From Acidobacterium capsulatum ATCC 51196 (lineage in GTDB: Bacteria; Acidobacteriota; Terriglobia; Terriglobales; Acidobacteriaceae), in the NCBI RefSeq assembly GCF_000022565.1, contig NC_012483.1, forward strand, positions 3,658,001-3,722,000: a DNA stretch of 64,000 nt, written 5' to 3'. How positions within the stretch are numbered: position 1 is the stretch's first letter; every line of letters starts with the position of its first letter. This document shows positions 26,560 through 34,949 of the stretch, one piece after another. The notes beneath the pieces were generated by a model. The model saw only the letters and a list, made by a program, of their open reading frames with translations, was not told the DNA's origin and ran no database searches. Position numbers and translations under genes: made by a program.

Positions 26560-27696
26560 ATGCCGCCAATTTACCTTGACTGCAATGCATCAACGCCCAT
26601 CGACCCTGCGGTTTTTGACGCCATGCGGCCCTGGCTCGTCAACGATTTTGGAAATTCGAGCAGTAGAACACACGAATTCGGCCTCAAGGCAAAGCGCGCG
26701 GTTGCGCTTGCGAGGAAGCAGATCGCCAGTGCCTTCGGAGTTGATCAAGAAGAAGTTGTATTCACTAGTGGCGCGACAGAAAGCAACAACCTTGCGATTC
26801 TCGGGCTGGCGAGTTGGGGCGAGCAGACTGGCCGCAAGCATCTCATCACTTCCGCGATGGAGCACAGTGCTGTTCTTGAGCCTATCGCTTGGCTTCGAGA
26901 TAACGCCGGTTTTTCCGTCACGGAGCTTCCCGCTTCATCGGACGGCATCATAGACCCAGACGACCTTAGGCGGTCACTCCGGCCCGATACCGCTCTCGTA
27001 TCCCTGATGCAGGTGAACAATGAGACGGGTGTGATCCAACCCCTCCGTGAACTCGCAATAGTACTTACAGATCACCCTGCATACTTCCACGTCGATGCTG
27101 CTCAAGGATTTGGCAAAGAATTCACAGAAATCTCGGCGAGAAGGATCGACCTTATCTCTTGCACCGGTCACAAGATCTATGGGCCTCAAGGCATTGGCGC
27201 ACTCGTTGTAAAGCGCACTCACGAGCGGCCCATTCCTCTGAAACCTCTTACGTTTGGCGGTGGACACGAACGTGGACTCAGGCCAGGCACCCTTCCTACC
27301 CACCTGATTGTTGGATTCGGTAGTGCTGCATCCTTGGCTGTTGCCGACCACAAAGCCCGTGAGAGCAAGAATCGCAGTTTCCGGAAGCAATTGTTCGAGG
27401 GGCTCGACGGATTGCCTTTGACTACTCACGGAGCCCCAAATTTGGTAATTCCGCACGTAACGAACCTCAGCATCGATGGGGTCTCTTCTGAAGCAGCTAT
27501 GGTAGCGCTTAGGCAGTACATCGCGATTTCAAATGGTTCAGCCTGCTCATCGGCGAAGTATGAGCCGAGCCACGTCTTGCGAGCCATGGGACTTTCTAAT
27601 GAGCAATTGGATGGAGCAATGCGGTTTTCTTGGTGCCACCTCACACCTGAGGTTGATTGGCGCGCCGTTCGGGCACTACTTGCGGAATTTCTTTAG
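26560..27696 (+). CDS. dndA: Cysteine desulfurase DndA
   Basis: PLP enzyme of 378 residues that takes sulfur from L-cysteine and passes it to DndC for phosphorothioation. It is of the IscS/NifS type: YLDCNASTPIDP at the start, TSGATESNN near 69-77, the PLP lysine K205 in CTGHKIYGPQG, and the persulfide cysteine C329 in ISNGSACSS. Length is normal. It is divergent from dndBCDE, as in several known dnd islands. Start ATG 26560 has only a weak ribosome binding site. The context rather than the sequence separates it from a housekeeping IscS. Confidence 0.92.
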   Translation: MPPIYLDCNASTPIDPAVFDAMRPWLVNDFGNSSSRTHEFGLKAKRAVALARKQIASAFGVDQEEVVFTSGATESNNLAILGLASWGEQTGRKHLITSAMEHSAVLEPIAWLRDNAGFSVTELPASSDGIIDPDDLRRSLRPDTALVSLMQVNNETGVIQPLRELAIVLTDHPAYFHVDAAQGFGKEFTEISARRIDLISCTGHKIYGPQGIGALVVKRTHERPIPLKPLTFGGGHERGLRPGTLPTHLIVGFGSAASLAVADHKARESKNRSFRKQLFEGLDGLPLTTHGAPNLVIPHVTNLSIDGVSSEAAMVALRQYIAISNGSACSSAKYEPSHVLRAMGLSNEQLDGAMRFSWCHLTPEVDWRAVRALLAEFL

Positions 27697-27716
27697 GGGT
27701 TCTTCTGGTTTGGGAA

Positions 27717-27749
27717 GGCCGGCTCCGCCCCATGACGCTTAAGCCGGCC
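27717..27749. terminator. Stem-loop between convergent dndA and ParB-like gene
   Basis: GGCCGGCT at 27717-27724 pairs perfectly with AGCCGGCC at 27742-27749 around a 17-nt loop. It sits between the dndA stop (27696) and the opposing gene's stop (27757). There is no clear T-run after the stem on either strand, so it is a possible rather than a canonical bidirectional terminator. Confidence 0.4.
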
Positions 27750-27756
27750 CGAAAAA

Positions 27757-29052
27757 TTAATCGCCAGCGGTAGCTTTCATCATTTTTCGATAGTTCTCGA
27801 CGAGCACTGAAGCCTCATCGAGCATTGGCCGCAAATGCTGTTGCTGCGAAATCAAAGTCTCGCCTTTGAGCTCCTGCAGCGCTCGAACCAGCGCGCCGAT
27901 CACGTCGATTGGAGACTGCGCTGTTTTGTGTTGCAGGTATTCAGACTCGACAAGTTTCATTGGCCGCGCACTATCCGGATCGTCAACGTCGAACTGCTCG
28001 GCAAAGCTGGTTCTTTTCTTGCCGTCGTACGTTCTCATCTGCTGCCAGAGCCGAATGTTTTCAGCTTTGTAGAAAACATTTTCATTGCCGTCTTCGTCAT
28101 CCTTTGACGCCGCGCTACGTGGATGGGAGAAAGCCCACTGGAACAAAGCCTTCTCTGATTCAGGAGGCAGTCTCAGTGCATCTTTGCCGAACCTAAATTG
28201 CTCTTGAGGGTACTTGTTTTGCAAGATCAGCTCGAAATAGTAGTGGTCCGCATCTTCAAACGCCTCTCCTTCTGGCAGCTGTTCTTCGTACGCTCGCTTG
28301 AAGTGCGTGAACGCAGATGCAGCTTGAATGTTGCGACGCGTCTTCGTCTCGCCCAACGAAACCATCTTCGCCACTGCTGCAACGAGGTCCTGCTCAATCC
28401 TGAGACTGGGCTCGTCGCCGTATCGCTGCCTAAAAAGACGTTCGTATAAGGACAAGATGTAGAGATTAGTAGCGTATGGCTTCCATTGCTGCGCATGATT
28501 GATGTGCCGGACCCCCATCAGACGCGGAAGACGATCCAAGAGTTCTTCAGCCGATTTCGCCGCGACCGGATAGGCTTTGAGATTGTCTGTTGACGCAACA
28601 ACACGTTCTAGTTGGTCGACCAGCTCGGTTTGGGCTTTGAGTTCTTCGCCAAATGAAGTTTTAGATTTTTTGATCTTATCCAGCTTCTTTCGCTCACGGT
28701 CGAGGCGTTCCCCACGAAGGCCCCGGAGAGCCACTGTCCGAGTATTGCCCTCCACCACGATGTAGTGTCCCTTCTGCTTCGGGTGCTCCCACACAATGAT
28801 CGGATCGTATGGTACCCAACCCTGGGCTACGATTGAGTCCGAGAGAGCCGCGACTTCATAAACCTTCTGGACCTTCGCTTCTAGCTGGGCCTGCATGTCC
28901 GCAGAGAAGATCTCCTTCGGATCGTCGTAGCCCGGAGGAGTTTCAGGAGCAATTCTCGGGTTGTTAGGGTCAAGAAAGAGCTTCTCGAATGGAACCGTTA
29001 TTGCGGCATAGAGTTCGGTATTGTTGTCCTCTGGTTGTTGTTCATGTGTCAT
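27757..29052 (-). CDS. ParB/Srx-fold domain protein linked to the dnd locus
   Basis: A 431-residue protein. A ParB-like nuclease/Srx fold is indicated near the N-terminus: LFLDPNNPR (25-33), LSDSIVAQGWVPYDPIIVWEH (about 70-90) and YIVVEGNTRTVALRGLRGERL, with EGNTR at 101-105, equivalent to the ParB/DGQHR nucleotide-binding loop. The remaining 300 residues are mainly helical and unfamiliar. Its start overlaps the helicase stop by 4 nt, so the two form one operon, convergent with dndA. The function is not known to me. A CTP/ATP-dependent switch or nuclease in phosphorothioate-guided defence is a reasonable guess. Confidence 0.75.
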   Translation of the reverse strand: MTHEQQPEDNNTELYAAITVPFEKLFLDPNNPRIAPETPPGYDDPKEIFSADMQAQLEAKVQKVYEVAALSDSIVAQGWVPYDPIIVWEHPKQKGHYIVVEGNTRTVALRGLRGERLDRERKKLDKIKKSKTSFGEELKAQTELVDQLERVVASTDNLKAYPVAAKSAEELLDRLPRLMGVRHINHAQQWKPYATNLYILSLYERLFRQRYGDEPSLRIEQDLVAAVAKMVSLGETKTRRNIQAASAFTHFKRAYEEQLPEGEAFEDADHYYFELILQNKYPQEQFRFGKDALRLPPESEKALFQWAFSHPRSAASKDDEDGNENVFYKAENIRLWQQMRTYDGKKRTSFAEQFDVDDPDSARPMKLVESEYLQHKTAQSPIDVIGALVRALQELKGETLISQQQHLRPMLDEASVLVENYRKMMKATAGD

Positions 29053-31454
29053 GCGACGTCTCCAATTGAAGTTGCGAGTAACGATTTAAAATCAAAGCAG
29101 CGTGAGGCATCGCCGAGTAGAGACTCCACTCTGCAAAGAAGGCGATTCGGGAGCGTGGGAACCGTTAGTCGCACAAGCGCAGCCGCAAAGACTGCATATT
29201 GATCCGCAGGTGGAACTCGAAGGATCTCTTCCCGAAGCTGGCTCAAGAATTCGGCTAGCGAGTGAAATTGCTGCTCGGATAGGAGAAACGCCTCACTTCC
29301 CCCTAAAATCAGAGGGATTTTTACTGCACCGCGGTAGAGGGCTCGGTGCTCGACGTACTCTGCCTGAACTTGGGCTGCGTTATGACAGTCCGCAAAAAAA
29401 TCAACGAGTTCCGGAGGTACAGTCGGACGGTAGGTGAAAGTTATGTATTTTAGCCAAGTGGTATGTCCATGTGGTTGGAGAGGGCGCCGCCCCCATCCTT
29501 CGGTGAATCCGGGGCCATGGATCTCGCGTTTGGCGAGGTAACATGCGGTCAGAAGTGCGACATACCTCATCCAATCACTGTCAGCTTGAAGATTTTTAAC
29601 AAGCCCGTGCTTTACACCGTCACGCAACAAGAAATCTGACGGGTCTGAGACATCAGCGCCTATTGAGCAGAAGGTATTGAAAATTGATCGGAACGTTTCC
29701 GAATTAGAAGGCTCCTCCAAAAATGCTCCCCAGGTCGCGTCCTTGGAGAAATTTTCCAGTGCCCCATAGTAAGGGAGTCCAAAAAGCAAGAGCCGACAAG
29801 TATCCCCAACGCGTAGGTTGTGAACGTTGTTCAGGATCGCTTGGCAAGTTGCCGAATTTACATTGTGCTTCGTGAGCATGGCCAGAATTTCGGCATTTAA
29901 CTCACGGTTCGCCCCATAGTCGATGTCGATGAGCTCTGGTCGGAGAAAATCATCAATCTCCTGATACAACCACCGATGATCGAAATGATAGGCAATCTGA
30001 TCATTACGAGCTTGAACTACGTATGCGGACGTTTTCGACGGTGAATATCGCACGCAGCGGCCGGCTGCCTGCATTAGCCTAATGACACTGGATGTTGGAT
30101 AAGTGATGATGACGGTATTTACCGAGGGATCATCGAAACCTTCGAGGAGAAGCTGCGCGGAGATGACAATAGCGCGCGGCTTGGTTGCGAATCGTGCAAG
30201 GAAATCCTCATTGTCGATTCCTAGAGAATTTCGAGCACCATGGATATAGCCCAGGTCGTCAAGATCCAACGGGTGGTCTGATTCATTCGCGAGCCTTACC
30301 CGCAAAGCTTCATAGAATTCCTCGACCCGGTCAACTCGCGGAGCCAACACAAGAACCTTGGTGAATTCTTGCGCGCTTCGCTCAACAACGTAGTCTGCCA
30401 AATCCTGAACCGCATCTCTAGACCAGTCAAAGTCGGTCACCGGAAAATCGAGAAATTTTGGTCGCAGGATCGCGCCACGTTCAGCAAGCTCGCGATAGGT
30501 AATCGTGTATGCAATTTCATCGATCCCAATCGGCAGGCCATCAGTGCGGTTCGGCGTAGCAGTCAGAAGTAGAACGGGGAATGATTTTTCGGATTCGAGG
30601 ACGGACGCATATGACGCCGCCGCCGCGTGATGAGCCTCGTCAATGATGACCAATGCTGGCGCGGTAGCCGCCGGCTCAAGATGACTGCTCACCTCGGACA
30701 GCATGACGAAGTCTAATCGTTCTGCAAGCAAGGCGACGGCTCCGTCAGGTACCTGAGCGCCTGGCGACGTCAATAGTTTTTGCAACTCACGATGAGCCTG
30801 TGCTCTCAGATTTCGTCGGTGTGTGATCCATAGAACGCGGCCCCCGTTGGGCGAAGATTTCAGCACGAACAGGGCAATGCGAAGAGCTGTACGTGTTTTT
30901 CCGGCACCGGTTGGCAGAATTAGGCCAACCCGCGGAGCTGGTCTGGCACCTATGGCATCAAGGCAACGAGCAACAGCAATATCCTGAAAGCTCCAGTCCG
31001 GCGACTTTGGTTTGTTGACAGCCTTGGTTTCTTCTTGAGGCGGGCTGACCGGCACCGCGTTCGGTAACAACTCGTTGAGAACTGCTTGGGGGATCGCCAA
31101 CCTGCCGGCGACTTCTTCCAAATTCACCCCCCCGAATTTCAGCAGATCAAGTGCGTCTGAACGCAGCCGAGTCGCAGCCTCCAAGGCCTTTACCTTGGTC
31201 CGAGGATCCTTGCTCAAACTATCAGCTGCCTGTTCGATCAAATCGAAGGTGCGTTCGTTTAGCCCGCGGCTCGGGTCTTCAGACAGCAGCGAGTGCAGTC
31301 TATTGGGATGGAGCGACATCTCCTCGCCTTTTTCCCGAAGCTCCGAATTTAGCATCTTTGCCAGCGCTGCCGTGCTCCCTGCTGCTAGGAACAGCTGGAT
31401 CGTCTTTTCGATCAATAACTTGGCTCTCGAAGAATTAAGGCTAATCCTAGGCAT
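29049..31454 (-). CDS. SF2 DEAD/DEAH helicase, probable restriction component of the dnd locus
   Basis: An 801-residue protein with a type III restriction/SF2 helicase core. Walker A PTGAGKT is at 181-187, DEAH at 272-275 (IIDEAHHA), LLLTATPNR follows at about 296-304, and motif VI is LMQAAGRCVRYS. The first 150 residues are helical and may bind DNA; the C-terminal 350 residues are of unknown fold. Start taken as ATG 31454 (MPRISLNSSR); GGAGG is very close, and a frame opening at 31556 is the alternative. Phosphorothioation clusters often include helicase-type restriction proteins, so a role in sensing unmodified DNA is inferred. Confidence 0.85.
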   Translation of the reverse strand: MPRISLNSSRAKLLIEKTIQLFLAAGSTAALAKMLNSELREKGEEMSLHPNRLHSLLSEDPSRGLNERTFDLIEQAADSLSKDPRTKVKALEAATRLRSDALDLLKFGGVNLEEVAGRLAIPQAVLNELLPNAVPVSPPQEETKAVNKPKSPDWSFQDIAVARCLDAIGARPAPRVGLILPTGAGKTRTALRIALFVLKSSPNGGRVLWITHRRNLRAQAHRELQKLLTSPGAQVPDGAVALLAERLDFVMLSEVSSHLEPAATAPALVIIDEAHHAAAASYASVLESEKSFPVLLLTATPNRTDGLPIGIDEIAYTITYRELAERGAILRPKFLDFPVTDFDWSRDAVQDLADYVVERSAQEFTKVLVLAPRVDRVEEFYEALRVRLANESDHPLDLDDLGYIHGARNSLGIDNEDFLARFATKPRAIVISAQLLLEGFDDPSVNTVIITYPTSSVIRLMQAAGRCVRYSPSKTSAYVVQARNDQIAYHFDHRWLYQEIDDFLRPELIDIDYGANRELNAEILAMLTKHNVNSATCQAILNNVHNLRVGDTCRLLLFGLPYYGALENFSKDATWGAFLEEPSNSETFRSIFNTFCSIGADVSDPSDFLLRDGVKHGLVKNLQADSDWMRYVALLTACYLAKREIHGPGFTEGWGRRPLQPHGHTTWLKYITFTYRPTVPPELVDFFADCHNAAQVQAEYVEHRALYRGAVKIPLILGGSEAFLLSEQQFHSLAEFLSQLREEILRVPPADQYAVFAAALVRLTVPTLPNRLLCRVESLLGDASRCFDFKSLLATSIGDVA

Positions 31455-31670
31455 ACCTCCAATTGTATCCAGAAATGGAACGATTGTGCAATAATCCAAA
31501 ATAATGGAACGAACTCGGCGGAGACCTTGGCGGCTGCTTTTCAACCGCGCAAGCAAACTAAGGGTGCTCTACTATTTGCGCCGTACTAGTCATGCCGCGA
31601 GGAGCACAGGCGCTCATGCGTTCGCGCTCGCAGAAATACGGGGAGATGTCGGAAATGGAAAGAGCGGCTA
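31455..31670. promoter_or_regulatory. Divergent promoter region with direct repeats
   Basis: The gap between the helicase gene (minus) and the HNH gene (plus) carries the 10-mer AATGGAACGA twice, at 31474-31483 and 31503-31512, 29 bp apart, with AT-rich sequence between them. This would place the two copies on the same helix face. A shared operator controlling both halves of the module is inferred. Confidence 0.4.
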
Positions 31671-32504
31671 ATGAAATACGACGTTAAGACGGCGGGGGAG
31701 CAACTCGCCTACTTCATCGAAGATCGGGTACTTGAGCGGTCCAGTTGGAATAGAGTCGCTGATTCTTTGCTCTGCACTGGTAGGAGCGATGAGTTGTGTG
31801 AGTTCTTCCATGAGCTTACCGTGGCGAACCTCACCTGCAAGATCGTGACAGCGGGACGCTCTCTCCTTGCAGAATCAGATGCGCGGCCAGCCCGCTCAAC
31901 GGTTGACTTTAGCTTTGAAAAGGATTTTCATGACTATCTCCGCGACCGTTTGCACATTCGGTCCCCTCTGAGCGGTGAGCTTAAACGAAATGCGATTCGA
32001 GCGGTTGATAGCGCTCAACACGATGCCACGGCTAAAGAACGAAATGCTTTTAAGCGCTGGGCCGAGCGAGAACACCGTTCTTGCTATTTGTGTGGGTGCG
32101 CCCTTGATTTCACCGAACAAGACAAATATAAGAAATTTTCGCTGGACCATATCTGGCCTCAACGCTATGGAGGCGACAGTATTGAGGAAAATTGGTTGCC
32201 GGCATGCGGGTCTTGTAATAACCAGAAAAAAAGAGATTTCGCCAGTTGGGCGATGCCGGACATTCAATCACTTCTTCTGGGATTTGATCCTAGTGAGAAT
32301 GAGTACACTTCGGTGAATGGAGGACATAAATTCGCTCTCCATCATTCGAAGGCAAAAGCCATTGCTATCCGGCGCAACATCAGTCTCAAACAAGCCTTTA
32401 TGCTCCTTGGCCCATGGGAGAAGACGCCACGCCTAGTCGATGAATACGACGTGGGCGACTTCTTTAATCTTGCTATTCATCGACCCAATCTCGAACTGAT
32501 CTGA
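31671..32504 (+). CDS. HNH endonuclease of the dnd-linked module
   Basis: A 277-residue protein with a zinc-supported HNH nuclease domain. CYLCGC (C138, C141) and CGSCNNQK (C179, C182) supply the zinc ligands, and LDHIWPQRYGG (D159, H160), IEENWLP (N174) and the following asparagines form the HNH core. The N-terminal 125 residues are helical and may recognise DNA or the partner proteins. It is divergent from the helicase/ParB-like pair and 10 nt before the second DGQHR gene. It is the best candidate for the cleaving enzyme of a phosphorothioate-dependent restriction system. Confidence 0.85.
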   Translation: MKYDVKTAGEQLAYFIEDRVLERSSWNRVADSLLCTGRSDELCEFFHELTVANLTCKIVTAGRSLLAESDARPARSTVDFSFEKDFHDYLRDRLHIRSPLSGELKRNAIRAVDSAQHDATAKERNAFKRWAEREHRSCYLCGCALDFTEQDKYKKFSLDHIWPQRYGGDSIEENWLPACGSCNNQKKRDFASWAMPDIQSLLLGFDPSENEYTSVNGGHKFALHHSKAKAIAIRRNISLKQAFMLLGPWEKTPRLVDEYDVGDFFNLAIHRPNLELI

Positions 32505-32514
32505 GGACCATGTC

Positions 32515-33636
32515 ATGCCGACTTTCACGATTCCCTGTATCACTGTCGATCAACGAAGCAATCAAACAAGCCCGCAATTCGCGATTTTTGCTGCGCCGGC
32601 CGGCGAGATTGTGCAGTGGGCCGCTATTCGGCGTCGTATCGAGACCAACGAAGGTACGCAGCGAGCGCTAAATCAATCCAAGCGAGCCGCAGTGAAGCGC
32701 TTCCTTGACAAAGATCCCAGAAATTCGATCCCTCCTGCGATTACCGTTACCTTGCGAGTAGAACCCCATCAAATCGCTGTTGTCGATACTTCTCACAATT
32801 TTGCCCTGATCACGCTAGAGCTGCCAGACAATGTTCAGGATCAAAACAAGCCAGGGTTGATTATTGACGGACAACATCGTCTGTTCGGCATCGATGCATA
32901 CAGCCATGACTGTCTAGTTAATGTCGTAGCGCTGCTCAACGTGGACGATCTCGAAACAGCCTTCCAGTTCCTGGTCATCAACAATAAAGTGACTCCGGTA
33001 CAGCCGGACCACATACGTACACTGGCTCTCGACTATCAGGAAGGCGATTTATCTCAACGGCTGAAAACAGCACGTTTGACCCTGCACTCTAACCTGCCTT
33101 ATGTAGGAATCATGGATACGGATGAGAATAGTCCGTTTCGAGGAGTTCTCCGTCTCCTGGCGGCAGGAGAAGATCCTGAACAAAGATTTGTTCCACCGGC
33201 TGCGATCGAGAATGCAATCACGATCATTCAGAAAAAAGAAGTGCCAGAGCTCAAGTCTGAGGATGCACTTTGCGAATTCTTCTACGCAATCTGGGGCTCC
33301 CTCAAAGAGGAAGAGTGGGCAGAACTGTGGGAACCGAACTCCAAGCTCATGACAAAATCGGGCATCATGGCCATGACTTCGTTTGTTACCGACGCGTTGA
33401 TAGCTCGCTACGACTATGCCGGAGATCTTGATGTCAGCGACCCGGTAAAGGTTCGAGAGCAGGTCAAGCTCATCCTGGACTATCAGACGGCGCAATTTTG
33501 GAAAAGCGAATGGACGATAAAGATTAGCGACGCTGTGGTTGTTCGTACAAAGATCGTTGAGTCGCTTACCAAGATCTATCGCAACATGCGTGCAGGCAAT
33601 ACCTGGAGTGAAGAAGTTGACTTAGTCTCATTGTAG
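32515..33636 (+). CDS. Second DGQHR-domain protein (DndB-like paralogue)
   Basis: A 373-residue DGQHR protein: GLIIDGQHRLFGIDAY places the motif at 118-122, followed by FLVINNKVTPVQPDH, which resembles the loop after DGQHR in family members. It is only distantly like the DndB at 25415-26494 (different spacing, longer N-terminal part), so it is not a recent duplicate. It is translated from GAGG-ATG 32515, ten bases after the HNH gene, suggesting a nuclease-regulator pair. The role is unknown; recognition of modified DNA or regulation of the nuclease are both possible. Confidence 0.82.
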   Translation: MPTFTIPCITVDQRSNQTSPQFAIFAAPAGEIVQWAAIRRRIETNEGTQRALNQSKRAAVKRFLDKDPRNSIPPAITVTLRVEPHQIAVVDTSHNFALITLELPDNVQDQNKPGLIIDGQHRLFGIDAYSHDCLVNVVALLNVDDLETAFQFLVINNKVTPVQPDHIRTLALDYQEGDLSQRLKTARLTLHSNLPYVGIMDTDENSPFRGVLRLLAAGEDPEQRFVPPAAIENAITIIQKKEVPELKSEDALCEFFYAIWGSLKEEEWAELWEPNSKLMTKSGIMAMTSFVTDALIARYDYAGDLDVSDPVKVREQVKLILDYQTAQFWKSEWTIKISDAVVVRTKIVESLTKIYRNMRAGNTWSEEVDLVSL

Positions 33637-33703
33637 TTTTCCTTCGATCAATTGATAACGGGAGAGCCGGCAGCGCCGCGCGTATCATTCACCTACTACT
33701 TGC

Positions 33704-33743
33704 GAGCCCACCGCCGCTTTCAAGCGGTCTGCCTAGTGGGTTC
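33704..33743. terminator. Strong stem-loop between convergent DGQHR and P-loop genes
   Basis: GAGCCCAC at 33704-33711 pairs with GTGGGTTC at 33736-33743 with one G-U type mismatch, and an inner CCGCTT-TC-AAGCGG stem sits inside it. It lies between the stops of two convergent genes. The following bases are TCTCTATTA, not a clean T-run, so termination efficiency is uncertain. Confidence 0.5.
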
Positions 33744-33880
33744 TCTATTAGTGTCAGAGAAATCGCAGGTTCCGAGTCATCGCACTGTTCGTGAACGATG
33801 TTCTTGAGCCACTGATGAGCAAATAATTGGAACAACAATGCATGGACGACTCTCAAATGCGTCTTGCCTATTTCCGATTG

Positions 33881-34450
33881 CTATCGAATCAATCCTCTGG
33901 GCGATGCCCAGCCGTGTACATATTGACGAATCTCTTCCACCCTGCTGTGGAGTATGGCGTCGCTCTTTCGCCCGTCGCGAATAGACACCACAGCCCCATT
34001 GGCAAGAAGGCGATCTACTAGGCCAAGTTGATCCCAAGTCTCACGGCCGTTGTGCCCTGGATTGAGCCACTGCGCATAGATGGAGAACCCTTCGGAAAAA
34101 ATATAGTCCCACGTTCGTTCAAATGCTTCTTCGACGTATTGCACAGAGCACAGTACGATCCGACATTCGACATTTTCCAAAACCTTTTGCGCATAGCGCT
34201 TCTTCTCCTCGTTAGAGCCGCTAATTACAAACACTTCAAGGCTTCGAGGTGCGAGGACATCTGCGAGATTTCGATCTCTCTCCTCATTCGAGCCACTGAT
34301 AAGCCGGATTTCCACGGCTCCAGCGGAAGAAATATCGAGCATGCGTGGCTTTTTGCCCGTGTTCACCGTTCTTCCGAACAGCGTGTTCCAGGTGGTTGAC
34401 TTGCCAGCGTTTCGCTCTCCAATCACAGCCACAAACAAACGGTCGTTCAT
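33881..34450 (-). CDS. Small P-loop NTPase of unknown function
   Basis: A 189-residue protein with a Walker A motif GERNAGKST (11-19) at its N-terminus and a GTPase-like start (LFVAVIGERNAGKSTTWNTLFGR). No clear G3 DxxG or G4 NKxD motif follows, so it is not a standard GTPase. An internal near-repeat ISGSNEE occurs at 51-57 and 77-83. The middle (EVFVISGSNEEKKRY, RIVLCSVQYVEEAF) looks like alternating strands and helices. Start ATG 34450 is preceded by GAGG. It sits at the edge of the defence cargo next to repeat-rich DNA; its role is unknown. Confidence 0.7.
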   Translation of the reverse strand: MNDRLFVAVIGERNAGKSTTWNTLFGRTVNTGKKPRMLDISSAGAVEIRLISGSNEERDRNLADVLAPRSLEVFVISGSNEEKKRYAQKVLENVECRIVLCSVQYVEEAFERTWDYIFSEGFSIYAQWLNPGHNGRETWDQLGLVDRLLANGAVVSIRDGRKSDAILHSRVEEIRQYVHGWASPRGLIR

Positions 34451-34647
34451 TGGGGGGACCTCGTTACACCTGGTCCTTGATTTTACCGATCAAATGGCCC
34501 TGAACTGGGGACATGCCCCCATAAAGCGATGGAAAGATTTTAGTGGAGCGGGAGGAGGTCTCCTGCCCGCGCTCCGAACGCTTGTGCGTTCTCCGCTTCC
34601 CACCTCCGCGGCCTGTTCCTGCCGCGACGCGACCCTAAAAGCGAAGC

Positions 34648-34785
34648 GGAAGTAGACCGAATTTCTTCTTTTATCAAGTGCCCCCGCTTCAGGCGGCTTT
34701 TTCGCAGAGGCGGTCGGAACCCGTCAAGGGTGTTCGCTGACGCTCCATGAACGGGCAGAGTTCGCCCGCCCTTCCATGAGAAGCC
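34648..34785 (+). repeat. Three-copy repeat, copy A
   Basis: About 138 bp sharing exact blocks with copy B at 36299-36439: GGAAGTAG at the start, TCAAGTGCCCCCGCTTCA (34674-34691), CGGTCGGAACCCGTCAAGG (34711-34729) and an AGAAGCC end. The CATGAGAAGCC end (34775-34785) also recurs, inverted, in copy C. It contains no coding frame of note. Copies A and B flank the IS110-family gene in direct orientation. Confidence 0.75.
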
Positions 34786-34805
34786 ACTCCGATGTCAACT
34801 ATTTT

Positions 34806-34939
34806 TTCTTTTTTGCTGGCAAGGAAAGTTCTCCGTGCGTTGCGTAGGTTCCGTCAGGGGCGCGTGTTTGTTGCGCGGCGAAGCGAACCCTTGACGGGTT
34901 CTGCGCAACGCACTACACAGATCACCCAGCAAAAAAGAA
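34806..34939 (+). ncRNA. Large nested stem-loop, possible structured RNA or DNA site
   Basis: Three nested arms are visible. The outer 14-bp perfect pair is TTCTTTTTTGCTGG (34806-34819) with CCAGCAAAAAAGAA (34926-34939). The middle 13-bp pair is GTGCGTTGCGTAG (34835-34847) with CTGCGCAACGCAC (34901-34913), with one wobble. The inner 10-bp pair is CCGTCAGGGG (34851-34860) with CCCTTGACGG (34888-34897), again with one wobble. Both mismatches are G-U compatible, favouring an RNA fold. A local GAACCC-TTGAC-GGGTTC hairpin competes with the inner arm. No known RNA family is recognised; a transcription-related RNA, a bridge-RNA-like part of the adjacent IS110 element or a replication/transfer site are options. 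Confidence 0.5.
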
Positions 34940-34949
34940 AAGCAGCCGC

